The translations under genes were made by a program, and so were the position numbers. DNA of 14,753 nucleotides from NCBI GenBank assembly GCA_030618505.1, contig JAUXDF010000036.1, forward strand, positions 1 to 14,753, written 5' to 3'. This document shows, piece after piece, positions 8,261 through 14,753 of the stretch (the first letter of the stretch is position 1; each line of letters begins with the position of its first letter). This DNA comes from Spongiibacteraceae bacterium (GTDB lineage: Bacteria > Pseudomonadota > Gammaproteobacteria > Pseudomonadales > PIVM01). Under the pieces are notes generated by a model. It saw nothing but the letters and a program-made list of their open reading frames with translations, did not search any database and was not told the DNA's origin.

Positions 8261-8327
8261 CGGCTTAATACCTGTTGTAGGTCTTGCGCTATTTTAATGC
8301 AGCCCCCCTTAATTCCTGACAATAAGG

Positions 8328-8367
8328 ACACATAAGGGCCAGCCTTTTAGGCTTGGCGTTTATGTGT
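8328..8367 (+). terminator. Long stem-loop downstream of the cold-shock gene
   Basis: ACACATAA (8328-8335) pairs with TTATGTGT (8360-8367), and inside it GCCAGCCT (8338-8345) pairs with AGGCTTGGC (8349-8357) with one bulged base. The combined stem is about 16 bp with a tiny loop. It starts 68 bases after the csp stop. No U-run follows, so it may terminate imperfectly or stabilise the mRNA. The left arm contains an 11-base match, TAAGGACACAT, to the csp leader (7955-7965). Confidence 0.45.
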
Positions 8368-8477
8368 AACAGGGCACTCTGTTATCTCAATACCTGAGGA
8401 AATGGATGTATCGTATTGTGTAACTACGAAGAAAAATCTCCCTCAATTAAAATTTATTATTCTGAGATCTGTACTTT

Positions 8478-8813
8478 ATGATGAGTGATATCACAGCCAA
8501 GATATGCGGCCAATGTGGCGGGTGCTGCAGGCACCACCCATTTGTAAGACTGTCTAAAATTGAAGTCAATGAATTAGAGCGTGCGACAGGCCTGGGCTCT
8601 GAAGTATTTTCCGATTCAAAAGATAGGACAGTTGACGAGTATTTTTTACAATTTAAAGAAAATGGAGATTGTTTTTTCTTAAATGAGCATAACGGTAGTT
8701 ATTCTTGTGGGGCGTATGCCGCCAGACCCGCCGTCTGTAAAAATTACCCATCAGAAGCTAGCCAGAACCAAGTCTGTAGTGATAACAGGCTAAAATTCAG
8801 CCGGGCTTCTTAG
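8478..8813 (+). CDS. YkgJ-family cysteine-cluster protein (putative metal/Fe-S binding)
   Basis: This 111-residue protein has the UPF0153/YkgJ (CxxCxxCC) pattern. An N-terminal CGQCGGCC (Cys10, 13, 16, 17) is followed by Cys65, Cys77, and Cys87 in RPAVCKNYP (83-91), with another Cys at 100. Eight cysteines in a protein this small suggest a zinc or iron-sulfur site. Family function is not well established. The reading frame begins ATGATG (8478 and 8481) with only a weak upstream purine stretch, so either ATG could be used. No signal peptide or membrane segment is present. It sits alone between the csp unit and the convergent polyketide operon, 30 bp from the oxidoreductase stop codon. Confidence 0.85.
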   Translation: MMSDITAKICGQCGGCCRHHPFVRLSKIEVNELERATGLGSEVFSDSKDRTVDEYFLQFKENGDCFFLNEHNGSYSCGAYAARPAVCKNYPSEASQNQVCSDNRLKFSRAS

Positions 8814-8821
8814 AACTCTAT

Positions 8822-8851
8822 AGTGGGCTACCACACAAACGCCCTACTTTT
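8822..8851 (+). terminator. Possible terminator between the YkgJ gene and the convergent oxidoreductase gene
   Basis: AGTGGGC (8822-8828) can pair with GCCC(T)ACT (8841-8848) with one bulged T, and TTTT follows on the plus strand. The right arm overlaps the stop codon of the oxidoreductase gene. The stem is short and the loop is 12 bases, so this is a weak call. Confidence 0.28.
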
Positions 8852-9911
8852 CCACGTAAGCCAAAATCCAATCAAACAACCTGGGAAATCTTGCCAGCGT
8901 TGGCACAACCAATTTATTCAGAACACTGTTTTTTCGAACTTCTAAAATCATGGAAGTCGAAAACCAGTAACGACGCGTCATTAATTTCCACTCTTTGTCG
9001 TATTGCTCATGGGTCTCATTACATATGGCTTTAACGGCAGTTTTTGCAGAAACAAAGCCTAAACGAAGCCCTTCACCGGTTAAGGGGTCAAGGTACCCCG
9101 CCGCATCACCAGCCATAAGAATGCGGCCTTCTGCACGTTTTTTTAAGACTGTTTTTAACGGGCCTGCCCCCTTTATCGAACTGCAAGGCTCAACATTTTC
9201 CAAACGTTTTTGTAGCGCTGGAAACTCTTTAAGCGAAGCCTTATAAAAACCACCTTCAGCTCCACGCAGTTTGCTTCGCAATTTATCACCAAATAATATA
9301 GCGACACCTACCGTGTCATGACTTACCGGTGTGATATAAGCTTCAGCCAGAGGCGAAAGGTGAATTTCAACGTAATTATCAGTCCATGGAGCTACTTTAA
9401 AATGCTGACGAAGACCATATCGAGCAAAATGTTTTTTCTTTTTCTCTAATGCTAATTTACGACGCGTAGGTGATTTGAGACCATCGGCCGCTATAACATA
9501 ACGGGCTTGGTAGGTATCAACAGTGACAAATTCAGAGGTTTGGCTGATCTCTTTGGCTTGATGTTCTTCAATAATCACACCCAGCTCAAGTGCCCGCTTA
9601 CGCATAGCATCATGTAATACCAATCGCCGTATACCTAGACCCTCACCATTTTGAAAATTCCCTATCGCCTCTCGACCGTTTTCAATATAGCGTATACCTT
9701 TAAAGGGCACACATGCTTCAATGTTAACACCCATTTCAGCCAGGGCCTTTGCACCACCGGGCATTAATCCTTCACCGCATGCTTTATCAATAACGCCAGG
9801 TTTTGTTTCTAACACCCGCACTGCCAGCCCGGCAAGTGCGGCATATATCGACGAGGCCAAACCAACTGGCCCTCCACCAATTATCAGCAAATCGTCCACA
9901 GATTCACTCAT
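8844..9911 (-). CDS. FAD-dependent oxidoreductase of the geranylgeranyl-reductase/class A monooxygenase type
   Basis: This 355-residue flavoprotein has the three FAD motifs of the PHBH-like superfamily: the Rossmann GGGPVG (12-17) with the acidic strand end VRVLE (31-35), the DG motif in AADGLKSPTRR (141-151), and the GD motif GDAAGYLDPLTGEG (268-281). The block CGEGLMPGG (45-53) is typical of the geranylgeranyl-reductase-like branch. It is the third gene of a minus-strand operon after the type III polyketide synthase and the ICMT-like methyltransferase; its ATG overlaps the methyltransferase stop by 4 bases (ATGA), so translation is probably coupled. In the Streptomyces griseus srsABC phenolic-lipid pathway the flavoprotein SrsC hydroxylates the methylated alkylresorcinol toward a quinone. 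By context this protein may do the same, but a double-bond reductase role is equally compatible with its motifs. Confidence 0.87.
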   Translation of the reverse strand: MSESVDDLLIIGGGPVGLASSIYAALAGLAVRVLETKPGVIDKACGEGLMPGGAKALAEMGVNIEACVPFKGIRYIENGREAIGNFQNGEGLGIRRLVLHDAMRKRALELGVIIEEHQAKEISQTSEFVTVDTYQARYVIAADGLKSPTRRKLALEKKKKHFARYGLRQHFKVAPWTDNYVEIHLSPLAEAYITPVSHDTVGVAILFGDKLRSKLRGAEGGFYKASLKEFPALQKRLENVEPCSSIKGAGPLKTVLKKRAEGRILMAGDAAGYLDPLTGEGLRLGFVSAKTAVKAICNETHEQYDKEWKLMTRRYWFSTSMILEVRKNSVLNKLVVPTLARFPRLFDWILAYVEK

Positions 9912-10465
9912 ACCTGCGTTGTGGGCAACTCAATATCATCTATTACAGATTCCATATCTTGAAGTGCTTTATTTTCAATAGAAACCCTGACGGTTAACAG
10001 GGCTCCATTCAATAGGGTAAAACCAATTGCAGTTAAATATGCATTATGAATTAAGGGTAGAATGAGTCCCTCTGCTACCACCGCTATGTAATTGGGATGC
10101 GAGAACCACTGATAAGGCCCTCCTGTCACACGAGGCAAACCCGGAACGATGATCACTCGGGTATTCCAGCGCTGACCTAAGGTATTGATACACCACCAAC
10201 GAAAAACCTGCGCCAGTACAGCCATAACGATTAAGCTATAGCCGACAAAAGGGTTAAAGGTTCGATTCATTACAAAAACTTCAAGCACGCAAGCCAATAA
10301 GAAACCGGTATGTAATACCACCATAAATGGATAATGGCTAAACCCATACTCTTTGCCACCGTTAGCAAAACTCCAGGCAGCATTACGCTTTGAAACATAC
10401 ATTTCATACAGGCGTTCAACGCCCGTTAAAGCAATAATAAGGCTAAAAAGAATTTCACTACTCAT
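9908..10465 (-). CDS. ICMT-like membrane methyltransferase (isoprenylcysteine carboxyl methyltransferase family)
   Basis: This 185-residue integral membrane protein has hydrophobic segments at about residues 4-15, 45-66, 73-90 and 126-160. The SAM-binding core of the ICMT/phospholipid methyltransferase family is present: LGQRWNTRV (96-104), the conserved GPYQWFSHPNY (116-126) and RVSIENKAL (160-168), matching the family's RxxxE element. True isoprenylcysteine substrates are absent from most bacteria. Bacterial homologues next to type III polyketide synthases, such as Bacillus BpsB, O-methylate alkylpyrones or alkylresorcinols, and that is the inferred role. The gene starts 34 bases after the polyketide synthase stop and overlaps the oxidoreductase start by 4 bases, so the three genes form one operon. 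No strong ribosome site is visible. Confidence 0.88.
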   Translation of the reverse strand: MSSEILFSLIIALTGVERLYEMYVSKRNAAWSFANGGKEYGFSHYPFMVVLHTGFLLACVLEVFVMNRTFNPFVGYSLIVMAVLAQVFRWWCINTLGQRWNTRVIIVPGLPRVTGGPYQWFSHPNYIAVVAEGLILPLIHNAYLTAIGFTLLNGALLTVRVSIENKALQDMESVIDDIELPTTQV

Positions 10466-10499
10466 TGCACATAACTCATCTTATGCCCTAAGTTATCTA

Positions 10500-11561
10500 C
10501 TACCACTCTAACAACACAAGCTCGGAGACAAAACCTGGTCCCATAGCCAACAAAATGCCTTTTTCGCCTATGCCAGGCCGACGATTTTCCATTGTTTCAG
10601 CCATCACAAACAGCACAGAGGCGGATGACATATTACCTACTGCCCGTAACGACTGCCTGGTTAGTGCCAGGTCGTACTCTTCCAGATCCAAGCTTTCGAT
10701 AATCGCATCGATAACCTTTGGTCCTCCAGGGTGGCAAACCCAAGAGCCAATATCTTTTCGCTGAAGATCAAACCCTTTGAGAAAAGCCTTTAAATCATCC
10801 GCGATATACTGTTTTACAATTTCAGGTACACCGGAAGACAAAACAATTTTAAAGCCTAAATTACTGATATCCCAACCCATGATACGTTCGCTATCAGGAT
10901 ATATACGGCTTGTAGATGCAAGCACTTGAGGCCCTTTAGCCAATTTGGCAATAGCGTGGTCAGAACCCACCGATACCATAGCCGCACAACCGTCACCAAA
11001 CAATCCCGTCGCAATAAGATTAGGCACTGAGTAATCTTTGGTTTGAATGGTTAAAGAACACAATTCAAGACATACCAATAAGGCAACATCGTTAGGGTGA
11101 CCCTGTAGATAATCGTGCACTCTCGCGGTACCTGCAGCCCCGGCCACACAGCCAAGTCCAAAAAACGGGTAACGCTTAACATTGTCTTTAAAACCCATAC
11201 TATGAATTAAGCGGGCATCAATAGTCGGCACAGCAATGCCCGTCACTGAAGAGAAAAAGATGGCATCGATTTCATTAGCCTGTAAACCAGCTTTTTCCAG
11301 CGCTTGCGTAATCGCTTGCTCAGCAACCTTAACCCCCACTTCTATGAAGACATCATTACTCTTGCCAAAATGATCAAGCTCTACCAGCTCCTCTAGCGGT
11401 AATGCGAAATACCGACCATCGACGGACGTTGCCTCGTGAAAGCGCTGTAACTTTGAAAACTCACGGCTATCAGAATCCCAAAGCTCCTGAATTTTAGATA
11501 ATAGAGATGTTTGGGTGTAATAATGTGGTGGGTGAGCACACCCGACTGAAACAATCTGCAT
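10500..11561 (-). CDS. Type III polyketide synthase (chalcone/stilbene synthase-like)
   Basis: This 353-residue homodimeric-type ketosynthase should condense an acyl starter with several malonyl-CoA units and cyclise the chain to an alkylresorcinol or alkylpyrone. The catalytic triad is complete: Cys138 in FFGLGCVAGAAG, His277 in WVCHPGGPKV and Asn310 in AVGNMSSAS. The C-terminal GPGF loop motif is present (AMGPGFVSEL, 339-348). The length is normal for bacterial members such as SrsA and BpsA. The gene is first in a three-gene minus-strand operon with a methyltransferase and a flavoprotein. It is divergent from an ACP/condensing-enzyme pair, which suggests that its starter may come from a dedicated carrier protein, as the ArsA/ArsD synthase hands chains to ArsB/ArsC in Azotobacter. 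No clear Shine-Dalgarno precedes the ATG at 11561. The product cannot be told from sequence. Confidence 0.95.
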   Translation of the reverse strand: MQIVSVGCAHPPHYYTQTSLLSKIQELWDSDSREFSKLQRFHEATSVDGRYFALPLEELVELDHFGKSNDVFIEVGVKVAEQAITQALEKAGLQANEIDAIFFSSVTGIAVPTIDARLIHSMGFKDNVKRYPFFGLGCVAGAAGTARVHDYLQGHPNDVALLVCLELCSLTIQTKDYSVPNLIATGLFGDGCAAMVSVGSDHAIAKLAKGPQVLASTSRIYPDSERIMGWDISNLGFKIVLSSGVPEIVKQYIADDLKAFLKGFDLQRKDIGSWVCHPGGPKVIDAIIESLDLEEYDLALTRQSLRAVGNMSSASVLFVMAETMENRRPGIGEKGILLAMGPGFVSELVLLEW

Positions 11562-12036
11562 ACAATGACATTACCATGCTATTGAAACTAAAGAATAAAA
11601 CACTTTTTGTTAGCTTAACTAGTGCCTATCCAGAAATTAGACAAGGTGATTCTGGCCAACGCAAATCTAGCTCCTAGTCCTTTTCAAGGCCTTTAAGTCA
11701 CAAGATTTGCGTTGGCCAGGAGCGGACTTAATTTTCGAAAACTTCCGGTTTCTGGTTAGGCACTAACTAATGAAGCCAAAACCACCTTTCTAGAGTTGCC
11801 TTATTATTTGTCGATCAGCAACCACCAGATTATCCCAGTATATCAAAATGAAAGACAAGGTTTCCATAACTCTAAACTGATTTATGGGCTCTTACCTAAG
11901 ATACCCTATGTAAATATTAGGTATTTATTGGATGACATCCTATAATATCAACGTTATCTTGTGCCTCCTTGAAGTTATCGAAAATAGGCTCTCTGTAGAT
12001 TTGTACTTGTCAGTATAATAATAAGGAATACCTTCA
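11562..12036. other. 475-bp divergent intergenic region of the polyketide locus
   Basis: This spacer separates the minus-strand polyketide operon from the plus-strand ACP/KAS pair and must carry both promoters. Besides the MITE-like element it is AT-rich and shows no open frame of note. On the plus strand a perfect TATAAT lies at 11941-11946 with only a poor -35 partner 18 bases upstream (TTAGGT), and another TATAAT lies at 12014-12019. The ACP gene has a good ribosome site, AAGGAA (12023-12028). I found no convincing promoter for the polyketide synthase in the 54 bases between its ATG and the element, so its promoter may overlap the element. Confidence 0.5.
11622..11763. mobile_element. MITE-like palindromic element, non-coding
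   Basis: A 142-bp element ends in 15-bp inverted repeats, GTGCCTATCCAGAAA (11622-11636) and TTTCTGGTTAGGCAC (11749-11763), which match at 14 of 15 positions when one is reverse-complemented. It is flanked on both sides by the direct repeat TAACTA (11616-11621 and 11764-11769), a candidate 6-bp target-site duplication. Inside is a perfect 17-bp inverted repeat, CTGGCCAACGCAAATCT (11652-11668) with its complement at 11703-11719, around a 34-base loop centred on the palindrome AAGGCCTT. It encodes no protein. Size, ends and flanks suit a miniature inverted-repeat transposable element moved by a transposase encoded elsewhere. The parent family is not identified. Confidence 0.65.
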
Positions 12037-12303
12037 ATGTCCGATGAAACAACAGAATTTATCTTCTCTGCCCTAAAAGCCAACGCTCCTACTCCACCAG
12101 ATACCATAACCGCAGAGACAGAACTAGAACTTATTGGCCTGGGCTCACTGGAAGTGGTCGAAACCATTTTCGACATTGAAGAACACTTTGATATTACTAT
12201 TCCCAATCCCGGTGAATCAGACGATGTCAGCACTGATTTCAAAACAGCTGGAGACGTTGTTGAAGCAGTCAAACAGCTTATCGCCCTTTCCAAGCAATCA
12301 TAA
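12037..12303 (+). CDS. Stand-alone acyl carrier protein with atypical GSL carrier site
   Basis: This 88-residue acidic protein has the length and helical pattern of an acyl carrier protein. The helix II region reads LIGLGSLEVVETIFDIEEHFDI (about 32-53), aligning with the usual LGxDSLxxVELxxxxEExF. Ser37 is the predicted 4'-phosphopantetheine site. The otherwise near-universal Asp before the serine is Gly here (GSL instead of DSL), so this is not the housekeeping AcpP. The later helix ends in the typical TAGDVVEAVKQL. A good AAGGAA ribosome site lies 8 bases before the ATG. A condensing enzyme gene follows 23 bases after its stop and is probably co-transcribed. By context it is likely to carry intermediates for the polyketide locus or to hand a chain to the adjacent KAS. 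No phosphopantetheinyl transferase is in view. Confidence 0.9.
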   Translation: MSDETTEFIFSALKANAPTPPDTITAETELELIGLGSLEVVETIFDIEEHFDITIPNPGESDDVSTDFKTAGDVVEAVKQLIALSKQS

Positions 12304-12326
12304 CGATACTTTCCGAGCTAACTAAT

Positions 12327-13541
12327 ATGATGCGTGTTGTAGTAACTGGGCTTGGCTGCCTATCACCCTTAGGAAACAACACCAACGAATTTACTAAGAA
12401 TCTTCTTGGCGGTATTTGCGCCATTGGCCCTGTAGAAAATATTGAAGTGTTACAAGCTCGCACAAAAATCGCAGCAGAAGTTAAAAATTTCTCACCTCAG
12501 AAGCATTTCACAAAAAGCCAGATATCCCAGATGGATCGGTTTTCATTGCTAGCCCTAATGGCAACCAGAGAAGCAGTGACCGATGCGAATATTGATTTCA
12601 GTAATGGCTTGGCAGAGCGCACCGCCATTGTTTATGGCACAGGTATTGGCGGACAGCAAACCCAGGATGATAATTATCGACAATTGTATGCTGAAGGTGC
12701 TAAACGTGTTCACCCGTTTGCGATACCCAGAACAATGCCTAGCGCCGCAACAAGCCAAATCAGTATGGAATTTGGCATTACTGGCCCTTCGCTGGCAACA
12801 ACGAGCGCATGTGCATCAGCGGCCCACGCCATTGGCATGGCACTACTGATGCTCCGTTCTGGAATGGTCGATGTGGCAATCACTGGAGGGTCAGAAGCGC
12901 CGATAACACCAGGGTCAATTCTACCCTGGGAAGGGCTTCGCGTACTTTCCAAAACAACCTGCAGTCCGTTTTCAGGAAAGCGAGGTGGGATGGTATTAGG
13001 TGAAGGCGCTGGCACTCTTATCCTTGAAACGTTGGATCATGCTCAGCAGCGCGGTGCAAAAATATATGCCGAGCTATCTGGATTTGGCATGTGCGCAGAT
13101 GCCTGCAACCTGGTAAAGCCATCGATAGAAGGTATGGCCCGAGCAATGAGCCTTGCTCTCAGTGACGCGTCTTTGGTACCCAGTGATGTTGCCTACATAA
13201 ACGCTCATGGCACCGGCACCCCGCAAAATGATCCCGTAGAAACTAGCGCCATTCGTAAAGTATTTGGAGATCACGCTGACAAGCTGCTCGTCTCATCTAG
13301 CAAGTCCATGCACGGGCACCTCCTTGGCGCATCCCCAGCAATTGAGGCTATTGCAACTATCGCGGCTATACAGGAACAATGCGCCCCTCCCACCATGGGA
13401 TTTATTGAGCCAGATCCAGATTGTGACCTGAACTACGTGTTTGGAAAATCCCAAGAACAGGAGATTGATTCAGCTTTAAGCAATTCATTTGCTTTTGGTG
13501 GTTTAAATGCGGTTTTAGCCTTTAAACGATTTTTAGATTGA
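12327..13541 (+). CDS. Beta-ketoacyl-ACP synthase, KAS II (FabF) type
   Basis: This 404-residue thiolase-fold condensing enzyme should elongate acyl-ACP with malonyl-ACP. The Cys-His-His site is intact: Cys162 in TTSACASAAHAIG, His294 in NAHGTGTPQND and His331 in SKSMHGHLLGA, with Lys326 also present. The His-His spacing of 37 equals that of E. coli FabF. The gatekeeper/glycine region near the C-terminus reads SNSFAFGGLNA (385-395). The full catalytic set argues against a chain-length-factor partner, which lacks the Cys. It follows the ACP gene by 23 bases with no clear ribosome site and starts ATGATG, so coupled translation is possible. No ketoreductase, dehydratase or enoyl reductase is nearby, so the enzyme either borrows the housekeeping cycle or performs a single condensation. 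Its location opposite a type III polyketide synthase suggests a role in starter supply. Confidence 0.93.
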   Translation: MMRVVVTGLGCLSPLGNNTNEFTKNLLGGICAIGPVENIEVLQARTKIAAEVKNFSPQKHFTKSQISQMDRFSLLALMATREAVTDANIDFSNGLAERTAIVYGTGIGGQQTQDDNYRQLYAEGAKRVHPFAIPRTMPSAATSQISMEFGITGPSLATTSACASAAHAIGMALLMLRSGMVDVAITGGSEAPITPGSILPWEGLRVLSKTTCSPFSGKRGGMVLGEGAGTLILETLDHAQQRGAKIYAELSGFGMCADACNLVKPSIEGMARAMSLALSDASLVPSDVAYINAHGTGTPQNDPVETSAIRKVFGDHADKLLVSSSKSMHGHLLGASPAIEAIATIAAIQEQCAPPTMGFIEPDPDCDLNYVFGKSQEQEIDSALSNSFAFGGLNAVLAFKRFLD

Positions 13542-13941
13542 GCTGGCTGACATCGATTCTAACAGTGTTTCTGTTCATATTTTTGTCTGACTAACTCCCT
13601 GCCCCCAACCAATACCTGATATCAGTATTCCTTCACCCAGACAAAGTGGTATTCAATATTATATTTCGTATGTGACCCATGACGGTATTCCATAACAGCG
13701 CCATAAGTTCAACTGGAGGCTTAAAGCTGCCCGTTTAAAGAAGAGGGTTAATATCTCAACATTTCGGACGAATTAAAAAAATAGCCTCCCGATTTATGAA
13801 AGCTGGCCTGATTCATTTACTTTGTGGGTTTAATACCATGGATTAAATTTTATCAGCGCTCTAAAATAGATGTAAGAAAAAATAATGCTCTATTTTTCAC
13901 ATTATGATTAACCGTCAACCAGATAACAGAGGCTACTCTAT
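13542..13941. other. 400-bp intergenic stretch without a supported gene
   Basis: After the KAS stop there is a weak hairpin, AACAG-TGTTT-CTGTT (13561-13575), followed by a T-rich run (CATATTTTTG), a possible but poor terminator. An imperfect palindrome, AATAC(C)TGAT/ATCAGTATT (13611-13629), could be a small operator or remnant. The rest is AT-rich with stop codons in all frames. The only start-stop frame I noticed, near 13797, is 16 codons and unsupported. Confidence 0.45.
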
Positions 13942-14301
13942 ATGAAAAACTCCTCCATAAAATCAATGATATCCGTACTTGCCACTTTAATACTTGTCAG
14001 CGGCTCAATATCAATCGCTGCTGCTATAGGTAGCAGCTTCCCTATAGAGATAAGCGCTGAACTCCATAATTTGGATATTGAAGTATCTACTTCTAGTGCG
14101 GCTAATACAGCTAATATCAGTATCATAAACAAAAGTGATCAAGCCATCAGCTGTAGCGCTCACTTTAAGGCTGGCCCAGAAAGTAGCAAGGCCAAAAGAT
14201 CAAATATTGAACCACAACAGAAAGTAGTATTGACTCACCGGGCTAATCGTCAGCTAACAAAAATGCGGATTACGCTTGAGTGCTTACCTGTAAAACAATA
14301 A
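13942..14301 (+). CDS. Small exported protein of unknown function
   Basis: I do not recognise this 119-residue protein. It has a clear Sec signal peptide: basic start MKNSSIKS, hydrophobic core to about residue 22, and cleavage likely within or after the AAA at 26-28. The mature part of about 90 residues is rich in Ser, Ile and Asn with alternating polar and hydrophobic positions (for example ANISIINKSDQAISCSAHF), which suggests a small beta-sandwich. It has two cysteines, Cys71 and Cys114, which could form a disulfide in the periplasm. The C-terminal half is basic. AGAGG lies 9 bases before the ATG. It precedes the DUF1244 gene by 42 bp, but a TATAAT at 14308-14313 suggests that gene may have its own promoter. 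Being a real gene is likely from the signal peptide and ribosome site; its role is unknown. Confidence 0.65.
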   Translation: MKNSSIKSMISVLATLILVSGSISIAAAIGSSFPIEISAELHNLDIEVSTSSAANTANISIINKSDQAISCSAHFKAGPESSKAKRSNIEPQQKVVLTHRANRQLTKMRITLECLPVKQ

Positions 14302-14343
14302 TCCATCTATAATATATTTTGAAAATAGATAAGGAAAATCACT

Positions 14344-14667
14344 ATGGATAAGAAAACTCAGATAGAAATTGAAGCGGCTGCTTTTCGCGGCCTTATTGGC
14401 CATCTACAGAATCGTAGCGATGTGCAAAATATTGACCTAATGAATCTTGCAGGGTTTTGTCGTAACTGCCTGTCGAAATGGTATTTCGCCGCCGCAAAAG
14501 ATGCAGAGGTCAACATGAGCTATGATCAAGCAATTGAGGCGATTTATGGCATGCCTATAGCTTCCTGGAAGGAAAAACATCAAACCAAAGAATCTGAACA
14601 GCAGCTACGCATGTTTGAAGAAACAAAACCATTACACGCAAAAATCAGTGGCCATAACAAGTCGTAA
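14344..14667 (+). CDS. DUF1244 family protein
   Basis: This 107-residue soluble protein matches the DUF1244 family of small, mostly helical proteobacterial proteins. The core FRGLIGHLQNRSDVQNIDLMN (about 14-34) leads into the conserved GFCRNCLSKWY (37-47), which carries a CxxC pair (Cys39, Cys42), and then AIEAIYGMPIASWKEKHQ (about 63-80), the family's other conserved block. The length is typical. Biological function is not established; the CxxC pair could bind metal or take part in redox chemistry, which is inference. A strong ribosome site, AAGGAAAA, lies 7 bases before the ATG. TATAAT at 14308-14313 may be the -10 box of its own promoter, though the -35 is poor. Nothing convincing follows in the last 86 bases of the window. 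Confidence 0.88.
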   Translation: MDKKTQIEIEAAAFRGLIGHLQNRSDVQNIDLMNLAGFCRNCLSKWYFAAAKDAEVNMSYDQAIEAIYGMPIASWKEKHQTKESEQQLRMFEETKPLHAKISGHNKS

Positions 14668-14753
14668 AAGCACTGCTGAGCCGGAGGCACTTATTATTAA
14701 TACCAAAATACCCGATACTTTCTTGCGGTTTACGCTCATATTAACGAGCTTGT

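Noticed and set aside
11562..11770. CRISPR array or intrinsic terminator
   Set aside because: There is a single inverted-repeat structure rather than spaced direct repeats, and no gene ends here; both flanking genes start outward from the spacer.
11940..12293. Open frame of 117 codons on the minus strand over the ACP gene
   Set aside because: It is antisense to the ACP, Ser-rich and without motifs; the plus-strand frame has a ribosome site and a clear carrier-protein pattern.
12037..13541. ACP plus KAS read as part of the housekeeping fab cluster
   Set aside because: The usual neighbours fabD, fabG and pabC are absent and the carrier site is atypical, so a specialised pair is more likely.
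13797..13847. Possible 16-codon peptide
   Set aside because: No ribosome site, no conservation evidence, and chance occurrence is expected in such a spacer.

Overview
The window looks like chromosomal DNA of a marine, lipid-rich gammaproteobacterium. The Cellvibrionales/Spongiibacteraceae group is my guess, made from protein style and moderate GC content; no rRNA or marker gene fixes it. It holds 13 convincing protein genes, no tRNA or rRNA, no CRISPR array and no complete insertion sequence. Most of the genes handle acyl chains or other hydrophobic substrates.

Positions 1-4800 are a neutral-lipid block. A methyltransferase-like protein with worn SAM and catalytic motifs (40-1152) converges on a FATP/ACSVL-type fatty acyl-CoA synthetase (1237-3066, minus). 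The synthetase is divergent from a wax ester synthase/diacylglycerol acyltransferase (3286-4758, plus) across a 219-bp spacer with promoter-like sites in both directions. The synthetase would make acyl-CoA and the acyltransferase would store it as wax ester or triacylglycerol. Positions 4881-7737 encode an exported M20 metallopeptidase and a serine beta-lactamase-fold esterase. Positions 7870-8370 hold a cold-shock protein gene with a near-consensus promoter, a leader of about 150 nt and a downstream hairpin. A YkgJ-type cysteine-cluster protein follows (8478-8813).

Positions 8844-13541 are the most interesting part: a compact biosynthetic locus in two divergent arms. The minus-strand arm is a type III polyketide synthase, an ICMT-like membrane methyltransferase and an FAD-dependent oxidoreductase. 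This is the gene set of known bacterial phenolic-lipid pathways (srsABC type; bpsAB has the first two). The plus-strand arm is a stand-alone acyl carrier protein with an unusual GSL carrier site, followed by a KAS II-type condensing enzyme. I infer that the ACP/KAS pair builds or loads a special acyl starter, the type III enzyme extends it to a resorcinol or pyrone, and the other two enzymes methylate and oxidise it, possibly to a membrane quinone. Between the arms lies a 142-bp element with 15-bp terminal inverted repeats, an internal 17-bp perfect inverted repeat and 6-bp flanking direct repeats, which looks like a MITE.

Positions 13542-14753 hold a 400-bp spacer without a gene, a small exported protein of unknown function and a DUF1244 protein.
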